Below are positions 28,384 to 36,269 of a DNA stretch of 64,000 nt, piece after piece. The notes under the pieces are model-generated. The model saw only the letters and a list, made by a program, of their open reading frames with translations. It was not told the DNA's origin and made no database searches. The position numbers and the translations under genes were made by a program. Position 1 is the first letter of the stretch. The number at the start of each line of letters is the position of its first letter. The stretch is from DDH964 sp963806685 (lineage in GTDB: Bacteria; Desulfobacterota; Desulfuromonadia; Desulfuromonadales; DDH964): assembly GCA_963806685.1 (NCBI GenBank), contig CAWDZB010000002.1, positions 5,009 through 69,008 on the forward strand, in the 5' to 3' direction.

Positions 28384-29184
28384 TCAGATGCTGGCCACCG
28401 AACCGCCGTCGACCCGCCAGTTGGCGCCGTTGACGAAGGATGCGGCGGTCGAAGCGAGGAAGGCAACCACCGCCGCCACCTCATCCTCCCTGCCGGGCCG
28501 GCGCAGCTCGATGTGCGGGCGATGGCCGGCGAGGAAGGCGGCGGTCGCCTCCTCCACCGTCCCCCCCTGTTTTCGGGCAGCTGCCACCATCATTCCCTGG
28601 ACCAGCGGGGTCCAGATGAAGGCCGGGGAGACGGCGTTGACCAGGATGCCGTACCCGGCCAGGGCCTTGGAGAGGCTCTTGGTCAGGGTCAGCAGCGCCC
28701 CCTTGGTGACGCTGTAGTGGGGCATCTCGGCGTCGGGCTGACTCCCCGATTCGGAGGCGATGTTGATGATCCGCCCCCAGCGGCTGCGACGCAGGTGTGG
28801 CAGGGCGGCGCGGGTGAAGCGTACGGCGCTGAGCAGATTGAGTTCGAAAAGCGCACTCCACTCCCGGTCCTCCAGTTCGTCGAAGGTCGCGAAGCGGCCG
28901 ATGCCGCCGACGTTGTTGATCAGGATGTGCAGGGCGCCGAAGCGCGCCTCGGTTTCTGCGACCACCCGCTCGATATCGACCGGGTTGCAGGCGTCGCCGG
29001 GGACCGCGTGGACCGTTCCCCCTTCGGCTTCGATCCCTTGGCGGGCGGCGGCCAGCTCCTGCGGGTTGCGGGCGGTGAGGGTCACCTTGCATCCCTCGGC
29101 AGCGAGCCGCGTAGCCACTGCCAGGCCGATCCCCTTGCTCGACCCTGTCACCAGGGCCACCTTTCCTTGCAGTCCAAGATCCAT
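28384..29184 (-). CDS. Short-chain dehydrogenase/reductase
   Basis: The 266-residue Rossmann protein has the cofactor motif TGSSKGIG, NNVGG at the NAG position, and the catalytic Ser and YSVTK. An Arg (TARNPQ) after strand 2 suggests NADP preference. The substrate is unknown. It is followed at three bases by the DUF72 remnant. Confidence 0.9.
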   Translation of the reverse strand: MDLGLQGKVALVTGSSKGIGLAVATRLAAEGCKVTLTARNPQELAAARQGIEAEGGTVHAVPGDACNPVDIERVVAETEARFGALHILINNVGGIGRFATFDELEDREWSALFELNLLSAVRFTRAALPHLRRSRWGRIINIASESGSQPDAEMPHYSVTKGALLTLTKSLSKALAGYGILVNAVSPAFIWTPLVQGMMVAAARKQGGTVEEATAAFLAGHRPHIELRRPGREDEVAAVVAFLASTAASFVNGANWRVDGGSVASI

Positions 29185-29327
29185 CGTTGCCCTCCTCTGC
29201 TGTTCGTTCCCCCCAGTCTACTCCAGTCCGGCGCGGCCGCAATCGCCGCCGGCGATGGTTCCCCTTGTGCCTACGCCGGCAGCTGTTATCGTTTCCTGCA
29301 GCACCCCCCAAAAGGCAAAGGACCCCA

Positions 29328-30458
29328 ATGGATATCGCCGGTTACCGCGACCTCTTCCCCATCGTCCGCCACCAGGCCTTCTTCAACCACGCCGGCATCG
29401 CCCCCCTCGCCCTGCCGGTCGCCGAAACGCTGGCGGATTTCTACCACGAATGCGCCGAGCAGGCGGGCGCCGGCTACCCGCGCTGGCAGCGCCGGCTGGC
29501 CGCGGCACGCCGCAGCGCCGCCACCCTGCTCGGCGCCGCCACCGAAGAGATCGCCTTCACCGGCAACACCTCCACCGGCCTGGCACTGATCGCCGAGTCC
29601 TTCCCCTGGCGGGAGGGGGACGCGGTACTGGTTCCGGTCCCCGACTTTCCGGCCAACGTCTACCCCTGGCTGCACCTGCAGCGACGCGGCGTCAAGGTGC
29701 GCTTCATCGAGCGCCAGCAGGGACGGCTGACGCCTGAGATGGTCGCCGCCGCCCTGCGCCCCGACATCCGGCTTCTGGCGCTCAGCTCCGTCGACTACGC
29801 CAGCGGCTTCGCCGCCGACCTGCCGGCCATCGGCGGCCTGTGCCGCAAACAGGAGGTGGTCCTCGCCGTCGATGCCATCCAGAGCCTCGGCGTGCTCCCC
29901 CTCGATGTCCGGGCTGCCGGCATCCAGCTGCTTGCCGCCGGCGGCCACAAGTGGCTGTGCGGGCCGTTGGGGAGCGGCCTGCTTTACGTCGCCACCGATC
30001 TGCCGGTGCAGCTCACACCGCCCCTGGTCGGCTGGAAGAGCGTGGTCGAACCGGAGGACTTTCGGCTGCACTTTACCCTGGGCGGGGACGCCGCCCGCTT
30101 CGAGCCCGGGACGCCCGACTACGGCGGGATCTTCGGCCTGGGACGGGCCATCGAACTGCTGCTGGAGGTGGGGATCGAATCGGTGCAGGAGCGGATTTTC
30201 GCCCTGCTCGACCTCCTGGCGGCGGGGCTGAGGCAGCGCGGACTGGAAGTCACCTCTTCACTGAAGGCGGAAGAGCGCTCCGGCATCCTCTGCTTCGTGC
30301 CGCCGGGAGAACCGAAGACGGTCTTCCAGGGGCTGGCAGGGCGGCAGGTGACGGTGGCGCTGCGCGACGGCAAGATCCGCCTCGCGCCGCATTTCTACAA
30401 CGACGAGAGCGACATCGAGCGCTTCTTCGCCGCTCTCGATGTGATCGTCCGCAACTAG
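29328..30458 (+). CDS. Class V aminotransferase-fold (cysteine desulfurase-like) PLP enzyme
   Basis: The 376-residue protein begins MDIAGYRDLFPIVRHQAFFNHAGIAPL. The PLP lysine is in AAGGHKWLCGPLG, and the cofactor Asp is in AVDAIQSLG. The compact C-terminus lacks an obvious Cys-bearing desulfurase loop, so an aminotransferase or lyase activity is as likely. No partner genes indicate a pathway. AAAGG upstream and homology set the start. Confidence 0.87.
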   Translation: MDIAGYRDLFPIVRHQAFFNHAGIAPLALPVAETLADFYHECAEQAGAGYPRWQRRLAAARRSAATLLGAATEEIAFTGNTSTGLALIAESFPWREGDAVLVPVPDFPANVYPWLHLQRRGVKVRFIERQQGRLTPEMVAAALRPDIRLLALSSVDYASGFAADLPAIGGLCRKQEVVLAVDAIQSLGVLPLDVRAAGIQLLAAGGHKWLCGPLGSGLLYVATDLPVQLTPPLVGWKSVVEPEDFRLHFTLGGDAARFEPGTPDYGGIFGLGRAIELLLEVGIESVQERIFALLDLLAAGLRQRGLEVTSSLKAEERSGILCFVPPGEPKTVFQGLAGRQVTVALRDGKIRLAPHFYNDESDIERFFAALDVIVRN

Positions 30459-30472
30459 AAAAAGCTGTTTTT

Positions 30473-30584
30473 GCCACTGAGACACGGAGACCCTGAGAAA
30501 ATCAAGGGGAAGAGGCTAATCTGACAGGCTTTTCCCCTCGCCCCTGGTCAAAAAACCTCCTTTGCGTCTCTGTGTCTCTGTGGC
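30473..30584. repeat. Imperfect inverted repeat element (GCCACTGAGACACGGAGA arms)
   Basis: The left arm at 30473-30490 matches the reverse complement of the right arm at 30567-30584 at 16 of 18 positions. The interior contains AAGGGGAAGAGG and CTTTTCCCCTC, which also pair. The arms resemble the GAGACACAGAGAC-type dispersed repeats seen in several deltaproteobacterial genomes; that recollection is unverified here. It lies between convergent genes. Confidence 0.65.
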
Positions 30585-30609
30585 CAAGAGATTTTCCCCA
30601 CTGATGTCG

Positions 30610-31557
30610 TCAGGGAAGCAGTAGTTCCCGGTAGAAGCGCAGCCAGTTCTCTCCCAGCACCCCGGCAATCGCCTCCTGCTGCCAGCCAAGCCGCTCCAGT
30701 TCCGCCGCCAATTTCCCCCAGCCGCGGTAATCCTCAAGGCCCGTGCAGACCCCGTCAAAGCCGCCGTAATCGGAACCGATTGCCAGCGCCTGCGGTCCGC
30801 AGCGCTGCGCCAGCCACTCCAGCTGGCGCACCACGTCGTCGAGGGAAGCCTGGGCGGTGCCGGTGAGCATTTCCGGGGCGAGGCTCAGGCCGATGAGGCC
30901 GCCGCGCGCCGCCAGGGCAGCGACCTGTTCCGGGCTCAGGTTGCGCGACCGGTCGCAGAAGGGACGCAGGCCGGTGTGCGAGGTGATGAGCGGCCCCGGA
31001 AAGGACTCCAGCACCTGCCAGAAGCCCGGTTCGGCGAGATGCGCCAGATCGACCGCCCAGCCCCGTGGACCCAGTTCCGCCAGGAGCGCTCGTCCCGCTG
31101 CGGTTAGTCCGCCCGGATTCGTTACGCCGTTGCCGTCGGCCAGGCGATTGCGCCCAGCGTGGGTCAGGCCGACCACCCGGATTCCCCATTCCTGCAGGGC
31201 ATCGAGGTCGGCCTCCAGCAACCCGTCGCCGTTCTCCACCAGGAAGACCGTCGCCGTCTCCCCCTCCCCCTCCCCCAACGCCGCCAGCCCGGCGCCGCAG
31301 CGAACCCGGTGCAAGCCGCTCAGGCGGGTCTCAGTAAACGTCATCAGCGACGCCAGGTGGGGCCAGGCGGTGGCGGCACCGTTATGGTCGTCGGCACAAT
31401 AGAGGGCATTGACCAGTAGTTCCACGCCACCGCCGCGCAGGCTCGCCGGGGTGACCGGCCCCTGCGTCCAGGCATCGAAGCCGCCGGGATGACCGGCCTG
31501 CTGCAGGGCATAGACCAGGTCGACGTGGCCATCGCAGAGGATCAGGGGACGGTCCAT
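30610..31557 (-). CDS. Membrane dipeptidase (peptidase family M19)
   Basis: The 315-residue protein has the M19 zinc ligands: H-x-D in CDGHVDL at the start, the bridging Glu in VFLVENGDG, and His in GLTHAGRN and ITSHTGL, followed by RSRNL. It hydrolyses dipeptides or D-configured amide bonds. No signal peptide is visible, so it may be cytoplasmic. The start lies two bases after the methyltransferase stop, so both are cotranscribed. A link to the upstream peptide-maturation locus is possible but unproven. Confidence 0.9.
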   Translation of the reverse strand: MDRPLILCDGHVDLVYALQQAGHPGGFDAWTQGPVTPASLRGGGVELLVNALYCADDHNGAATAWPHLASLMTFTETRLSGLHRVRCGAGLAALGEGEGETATVFLVENGDGLLEADLDALQEWGIRVVGLTHAGRNRLADGNGVTNPGGLTAAGRALLAELGPRGWAVDLAHLAEPGFWQVLESFPGPLITSHTGLRPFCDRSRNLSPEQVAALAARGGLIGLSLAPEMLTGTAQASLDDVVRQLEWLAQRCGPQALAIGSDYGGFDGVCTGLEDYRGWGKLAAELERLGWQQEAIAGVLGENWLRFYRELLLP

Positions 31558-31559
31558 GC

Positions 31560-32486
31560 TCAGCGCTCCGCCCGCAGGTACTGGCTGCGGATCAGCTCGA
31601 AGTGGTTGCGGTGGTTGCGGATCGTCCACGCCACCTCCCCCTCTGTGGTGATCCGCCAGGGCGGCTCCCCTTCCCTCTCCAGGATCCGGCGCAGGTTGTC
31701 GCGGCCGTAACCGGCGTAGGGTCCGCCATCGGTGCCGCCGAGCCAGTCGGCCTCGGCGGCGCACTCGGTCGACCAGGAGAAGGGATCGGAAACCAGCAGG
31801 CACGCCCCCTCCCGGGCGGCCACCCGATCGCACTCGGCCAGGTGCCGGCACGGTTTGGGTACCTTGTCGAGAAGATTGAGGGAACAGAGCCGGTCGGCGA
31901 CGCCGGCCGGGAATGGTAGCGCCAGGGCGTCGGCGACCAGAAACTCGGGGGGATGCGCCCGCCAGGCGGCCGGCAGCTCGATGCGCCGCGGCTCGCTCAA
32001 CCGCCCCTCCAAAATCAGCGGGTAGTCGAGAACCCCGTCTCTCGCCAGCTTGCGGGCCTTCTCCACCAGCGGCCGCGAGCGGTCGAGACCGATTACCAAG
32101 CCGCCGCGGGCGGCGAGCTCGAAGCTCAACCGGCCGACGGCGCAGCCCAGGTCGAGGGCCAGCCGCCCTCCCTCCGGCACCAGCGCGGCCCACTTACGGT
32201 AAGCCATCGAGGCGTCGGGGTCGCCGGCCAGGTCGGCGAAGTGACTCCAGAGATAAGCCGAAACCGTCGCCGGCTGCAGGTACTTGTCGGACGCCACTGC
32301 TGCTTCCTTCTCCGGCAGCAGCAGCCCCAGGCCGTCCTCGATGGGGTAGGAGCGACCGCAGGCGCGGCAGTCGAGGCTGCCGGCGAGAATTTCGTTGCCG
32401 GCCCGGCGGGCGCCGGTGAGGCGCAGGGGACGCTCAACGGGGAGACAGGCGGGGCAGATCAGGATGTCGAGAATGTCCTGGCGCAT
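31560..32486 (-). CDS. Trm112-like zinc finger fused to a SAM methyltransferase
   Basis: The 308-residue protein has an N-terminal Cys-rich module (ICPAC near residue 12 and DCRACGRSYPIEDGL about 30 residues later), then a class I methyltransferase with motif I LDLGCAVGRLSF and LVIGLDRS. The substrate is unknown. The chosen ATG matches Trm112-like N-termini (MRQDILDILICPAC), but an ATG at 32531 is also open. It is the gene before the M19 peptidase and lies downstream of the radical SAM/peptide pair on the same strand. Confidence 0.75.
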   Translation of the reverse strand: MRQDILDILICPACLPVERPLRLTGARRAGNEILAGSLDCRACGRSYPIEDGLGLLLPEKEAAVASDKYLQPATVSAYLWSHFADLAGDPDASMAYRKWAALVPEGGRLALDLGCAVGRLSFELAARGGLVIGLDRSRPLVEKARKLARDGVLDYPLILEGRLSEPRRIELPAAWRAHPPEFLVADALALPFPAGVADRLCSLNLLDKVPKPCRHLAECDRVAAREGACLLVSDPFSWSTECAAEADWLGGTDGGPYAGYGRDNLRRILEREGEPPWRITTEGEVAWTIRNHRNHFELIRSQYLRAER

Positions 32487-32906
32487 CGGTAGGGTTCCCA
32501 GGGTTGGAAATGGCAGGAAGTGCTTTCCCATCAGGAGCGCCGCTTCCCCATAGGGGTTTCATCTTTTTGGCAGCGCCGGAGTTCGCCCCGCTTCATAGAA
32601 TGCCGGAACGACCACGATCCTACGCAGATGGAGCCGACGAAGACACCCCGCCCCTCACCTACAGCAACGGCTGATCGGGAGCTGAGCCCCTCGCATCCCC
32701 ATGCCGGCGGCAGCCCGGGCTCTTTTGGTTACTTTTCTGGACCGAGCCAGAAAAGTAACTCGCCTGGCGGGGCGAGTCCCGCCGGTTTTCAAGCTTCAAA
32801 ACCTTGGCGTTGCGCGACCCGCCATCGGCCTTCTTGGGCAAAAATCAGGCGGGTACGCTGATGCGCCCCGCCCGTGAAATGATACTGCTACTGAGCTCAG
32901 GAAAGT
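32487..32906. other. Gene-poor gap with hairpin elements downstream of the peptide gene
   Basis: About 420 bases with no supported gene. It contains the GTTACTTTTCTGG hairpin at 32728-32759, an adjacent GC-rich palindrome around GGCGGGGCGAGTCCCGCC, and the terminal region of the short Cys-His peptide operon. A promoter for the methyltransferase/M19 pair would lie here if they are separate from the peptide operon. Confidence 0.6.
32728..32759. repeat. REP-like hairpin GTTACTTTTCTGG
   Basis: A perfect 13-base-pair stem (GTTACTTTTCTGG with CCAGAAAAGTAAC) encloses the six-base loop ACCGAG, followed by a GC-rich second palindrome. The motif resembles a dispersed element common in proteobacterial intergenic regions (a TTGGTTACTTTT core). 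It could end transcription of the radical SAM/peptide operon. Confidence 0.7.
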
Positions 32907-33047
32907 TTACGCCGGTCCGTGACAGGACGGGGCGTGGCAACCGGGCGCATGGCAGGCCGGCGCATGGCACCCGGGAGCGTGACAGGAGGGGGCATGGCAG
33001 CTAGCGGCGGACGAGGCTTTCTTCTCGACTTGTTTGATATCCAGCAT
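32907..33047 (-). CDS. Cys-His pentapeptide-repeat peptide, candidate RiPP precursor
   Basis: A 46-codon gene with an ideal Shine-Dalgarno (AAAGGAGGTGATTCC before ATG), starting four bases after the radical SAM stop codon, which lies inside that ribosome-binding site. The product has a 16-residue leader beginning MLDIKQVEKK, then six units of Cys-His-Ala-Pro-x (the last is Cys-His-Gly-Pro-Ala), Cys exactly every five residues; x is Ser, Gly, Ala, Gly, Ser, Ala. Codons vary synonymously between units (TGC/TGT, CAT/CAC, GCC/GCT/GCG), so the protein repeat is being kept rather than freshly copied at the DNA level. Translational coupling to a PqqD-bearing radical SAM enzyme suggests a modified peptide. 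A bare metal-binding peptide is the alternative. Confidence 0.85.
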   Translation of the reverse strand: MLDIKQVEKKASSAASCHAPSCHAPGCHAPACHAPGCHAPSCHGPA

Positions 33048-33051
33048 GGAA

Positions 33052-35091
33052 TCACCTCCTTTCTTCAGATTCTGTGGATCCTGCACCGAGCAGGTGAAGT
33101 GCGTTGAGACTGGCGGCGGCCTCCCGACAGGTGTTGCGGAAGGCCTCCTGATTCATATCCTGGCCGTATTGGGGATACATTCGGTCGGCAATTTCATCAA
33201 GTCTAGCCGAGCCGTCGCAAAGTGCAAGGAAGTCGCTGCCGAAGCGGTTGACCGCGGTCACCTCCAGTTCGCCCCCCTCCTGCCGGAAGACCAGCCAGGT
33301 CGGCGCTTCCGGGTAGGAGGCAAGCAGTTGCCCGGCCTTGAGGTCCTCGATGATCTCCGGCAGATCGTAGGCGAAGCTGCGCACCAGCACGTTCTGGCGG
33401 CGGTGCGGCCGCCAGTTCTTTACGCCCGAGAGATCGATGTTGGCCACCGCCGCCGGCGGGGCGTGGGCGGCGACTTCGATGGCGCTGCTCTCGTAGGCGA
33501 CGATCTCCGGCAGGTGGGCCCAACCGGCGGCGATCTCCGGCTGCTTCTCGGCGGCGAAGGCCGGAAAGTGCGCGTAGCATGCGGGTGGCGTGAGCCCCGG
33601 CTCCTCGAGCCCTTCCCGGGCGGCGACGAAGGCGAGCAAGGCGGCGAAGAGCTCGCTGATCGAGGTGTCGAGGGCGGTCGCCAGCGCCAGCAACGATTTG
33701 GGGTAGAGGTTGACCAGCAGCGGGAAGAAGTTTGCCAGCCGCGCCAACTCCGGCAGCTCCATCCCGCGGCAGGGAAGGTTGTAGAAGCTGCTGAAGAGCT
33801 GCGTATCGGAGCCGATCAGCGCCTCGTCCTCAGCCAGGCGCTTGCCGGCTTCGAACTCCAGGCCGAGGGCGAAGTAGGAGTCGACGGCGCGCACCAGCGT
33901 TGCCCCGTAGCGATGGTGAAGTTCGGTCCCCGGCAGCACGGTGGGAATCTGCATCAAGGGGTTGCTGTTGCCGCGCAGCCCGGTGGTCAGCGCCAGGGCC
34001 AGGGTGGCGTCGATGTCGCCGCGCTCCTCCTCCGGAAAGCCGACCACGAAGGAGAGGGTCGGCACCATCCCCCGGGCGGTGGTCTCCTCGACCCGGGTGC
34101 CGAGGATCTGCGGGTCGATTTTCTTGCGGATGAAGGCCAGGGTGCGCTCCGAGCCGGAGTCGATGCCGTAGCACATCGACTCGCAGCCGGCCTCGCGCAT
34201 CAGCCCGAGCAGGTCGGCGTCGACGGTGTCAAGGCGCGAGATGCAGTACCAGGCAAGGCGATGCAGGCCGGCGGCGATGACTTGGCGGCAGAAGGTCTCG
34301 ACGAAGCGCCGGTCGGCGGTGAACTGGTCGTAGGCGAGCAGGAAGCACTCGGCCCCCTGGTCCACTTGCAGGCGGCGCATCTCCTCCACCACCCGCTCGA
34401 CGTTGAAGGTCCGGCAGCGGCGGCGCCAGAGGACCGACTCGGAGCAGTAGACGCAGGAGTGGGGACAGCCGCGGCCGACCTCGAGGATGGCAATGGAGCG
34501 CGGCAATTCGCAGGCGGCCTGGTAGGTGGCCAGGGGCGGTCCCAGGCTGTAGTCGGGCAGCGGCAGGACATCGAGATCGGCGATCAGCTCCCGCTCCGGG
34601 TTGGCGACGATCCCCCCGGCCCCGCGCCAAGTGACCCCGGCCACCGATGCCGGTTCGTCCCCTGCGGCCCAGGTGCCGGCCAGCTCGGGGAAGGTCACCT
34701 CCCCCTCCCCTCGCACCACCGCGTCGATGAAGGGGAAGCGCTCCAGGGTCTCGGCGGCGACGAAGGAAGCGTTGTGGCCGCCGACGACGATCCGCGCCTG
34801 CGGGCAGAGGCGGCGCACCCTGCGGGCGATATTGAGGGTCGGCGGGTAGGTGGTGCACTGGGCGCTGAAGGCGACGATATCGGGGCGGGTCGCGGCAACC
34901 TGCGCGGCGCAGGCGTCGTAGACGCCGGCGCCGAAGGGAAGGCTGCCGTCGCGAAGGCCCAGGACCTGGTCGAGGATCACCGGCGCATGGCCGGCGCGGC
35001 GCAGCAGCGTCGCCAGGTTGAGCAGGCCGAGCGGCGGCAGGTTGTACATGGACGGGTGGTAAAAGGGCGGAAAGACTAGGGCGATGTTCAT
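33052..35091 (-). CDS. B12-binding-domain radical SAM protein with C-terminal PqqD-like domain (putative peptide maturase)
   Basis: The 679-residue enzyme has an N-terminal cobalamin-binding-like Rossmann domain (about 1-140: LVFPPFYHPSMYNLPPLGLL, VGGHNASF, VVRGEGEVTFPEL), and a radical SAM core with Cys209, Cys213 and Cys216 in GRGCPHSCVYC. The C-terminal 80 or so residues (NRFGSDFLALCDGSARLDEIADRMY) resemble PqqD/RRE precursor-binding domains. The ATG at 35091 is chosen over an upstream extension because MNIALVFPPFY is the family start. The stop overlaps the ribosome-binding site of the Cys-His peptide gene, pointing to that peptide as substrate (inference). Possible chemistry includes C-methylation or thioether/C-C crosslinks; not predictable. 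Confidence 0.88.
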   Translation of the reverse strand: MNIALVFPPFYHPSMYNLPPLGLLNLATLLRRAGHAPVILDQVLGLRDGSLPFGAGVYDACAAQVAATRPDIVAFSAQCTTYPPTLNIARRVRRLCPQARIVVGGHNASFVAAETLERFPFIDAVVRGEGEVTFPELAGTWAAGDEPASVAGVTWRGAGGIVANPERELIADLDVLPLPDYSLGPPLATYQAACELPRSIAILEVGRGCPHSCVYCSESVLWRRRCRTFNVERVVEEMRRLQVDQGAECFLLAYDQFTADRRFVETFCRQVIAAGLHRLAWYCISRLDTVDADLLGLMREAGCESMCYGIDSGSERTLAFIRKKIDPQILGTRVEETTARGMVPTLSFVVGFPEEERGDIDATLALALTTGLRGNSNPLMQIPTVLPGTELHHRYGATLVRAVDSYFALGLEFEAGKRLAEDEALIGSDTQLFSSFYNLPCRGMELPELARLANFFPLLVNLYPKSLLALATALDTSISELFAALLAFVAAREGLEEPGLTPPACYAHFPAFAAEKQPEIAAGWAHLPEIVAYESSAIEVAAHAPPAAVANIDLSGVKNWRPHRRQNVLVRSFAYDLPEIIEDLKAGQLLASYPEAPTWLVFRQEGGELEVTAVNRFGSDFLALCDGSARLDEIADRMYPQYGQDMNQEAFRNTCREAAASLNALHLLGAGSTESEERR

Positions 35092-35246
35092 CGGCGACCT
35101 TCGTTGAGACGGGGAAAAGGGTGAAGGTAAGGTTAGTATTCTATCAGAGTCGACGGGCCCGCGGGCAATTTCCCCTTGCAGTCGATTCCCATTCCCCGCA
35201 AAATGAACGAACCATATAAACATCCGAATATAACGGAGGAGATCCC

Positions 35247-35984
35247 ATGACCCAGGCTGGCGAAGAAACCCCCTTGAGCTGCGCCAAGTGCGGTGCCGTT
35301 TTCCGGAAACAGGGCAGCACCAACTGCTGGAGCGATCCGAAGAACCGCGGCGCCGCCCCGGGCTACTGCCCCTCCGAGCGGGAAAAGGAGATCATCGAGG
35401 ATGCCTTCACCCGCTACAGCGGCCAGGGCGAGGATGCCAAGCTGGCGCGGGTGGCGGCGATCGTCGAGGGGCTCTGCTACCAGCCGGTCCCCGGCTCCGA
35501 CGCGGTCAACGCCCGCTGGACCCGGGTCGAGGACACCATCGCCCTGGCCAAGCTGATGGGCTGGAAGAAGATCGGCATCGGCACCTGCATCGGCCTGCTG
35601 GACGAGAGCAACCGCCTCAGCGAGATCCTGCGCGCCCAGGGGTTCGAACCGCTCTCTGTCTGCTGCAAGGCCGGCAGCATCGACAAGCTGGAGTTGGGCA
35701 TCGCCGAGGAGCACAAGGTCCGCCCCGGCACCTTCGAGCCGGCCTGCAACCCCATCGCCCAGGCCCGGCTCCTCAACCAGGCGGGGACCGACATGAACGT
35801 CATCGTCGGCCTCTGCGTCGGCCACGACATGCTCTTCGCCAAGCACTCCGACGCCCCGGTCACCACCCTGGTGGTCAAGGACCGGGTCACCGGCCACAAC
35901 CCGGCGGCGGTCCTCTACGGCCAGAACTTCTACTACAAGCGGCTGCAGAAGCAGCAGGTCGTTGTCCCGGAGTTGGAGGACTGA
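35247..35984 (+). CDS. DUF1847 metal-binding protein
   Basis: The 245-residue protein has an N-terminal Cys cluster (LSCAKCGAVFRKQG, then NCW and YCPSEREKEI) and further conserved Cys (GIGTCIGLLDES, SVCCKAGSID, EPACNPIAQA, GLCVGHDML), typical of DUF1847, a probable metal-binding family of unknown role in anaerobes. GGAGGAG before ATG fixes the start. It is transcribed divergently from the radical SAM gene. Confidence 0.88.
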   Translation: MTQAGEETPLSCAKCGAVFRKQGSTNCWSDPKNRGAAPGYCPSEREKEIIEDAFTRYSGQGEDAKLARVAAIVEGLCYQPVPGSDAVNARWTRVEDTIALAKLMGWKKIGIGTCIGLLDESNRLSEILRAQGFEPLSVCCKAGSIDKLELGIAEEHKVRPGTFEPACNPIAQARLLNQAGTDMNVIVGLCVGHDMLFAKHSDAPVTTLVVKDRVTGHNPAAVLYGQNFYYKRLQKQQVVVPELED

Positions 35985-36014
35985 CCTGCCCTCCCCCGCC
36001 AAGGGTTAAAATAA

Positions 36015-36043
36015 TTGACAACCGGCTCGGATGCCGGTATCAA
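36015..36043 (+). promoter_or_regulatory. Promoter TTGACA-17-TATCAA with inverted repeat in the spacer
   Basis: TTGACA at 36015-36020 and TATCAA at 36038-36043 are 17 bases apart. The spacer contains ACCGGC-TCGGAT-GCCGGT, a perfect 6-base inverted repeat placed where a repressor would block RNA polymerase. No open reading frame of useful size follows before the terminator at 36111-36146. Confidence 0.6.
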
Positions 36044-36049
36044 AAGAAG

Positions 36050-36148
36050 GTCTGTTTTTCATTGGGCATTTCGGAGGGGCGCTGTGGAAAAGGATAAGGG
36101 ATAACAAAGCAGCCCGCTCGGCTAACCAGGCCGGGCGGGCTTTTTGTT
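36050..36148 (+). ncRNA. Candidate small RNA between promoter and terminator
   Basis: A roughly 100-base unit runs from the promoter at 36015-36043 to a strong intrinsic terminator and has no convincing coding frame (only a tiny GTG frame of six codons). The terminator could alternatively just serve the DUF1847 gene, in which case no separate RNA exists. Confidence 0.4.
36111..36146 (+). terminator. Intrinsic terminator after DUF1847 gene / sRNA candidate
   Basis: AGCCCGCTCGGC and GCCGGGCGGGCT pair (one mismatch) around a seven-base loop and are followed by a T5-G-TTT tract. It marks the left border of the AT-rich island. Confidence 0.88.
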
Positions 36149-36269
36149 TCGCTGCTGTGCTTAGGGGTTTTTTCTAACTACCTAAAATCTCTGCTATTTA
36201 AACTTAATATCACAGTTGCTTTTATATCGGATATGACAGCAACTGTCTAATCCCTGTTAGCTTTCAAGA

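Noticed and set aside
32907..33047. Cys-His repeat as a simple DNA tandem repeat or CRISPR-like array
   Set aside because: The unit is 15 bases, in frame, with synonymous variation and a perfect ribosome-binding site; there are no spacers. It is coding.
36172..36262. attI or attC site before the first island gene
   Set aside because: TCTAAC...GTTAGC and an inner 9-base inverted repeat (36212-36246) are present, but the L arms found in the other sites are missing, so it is left unassigned.
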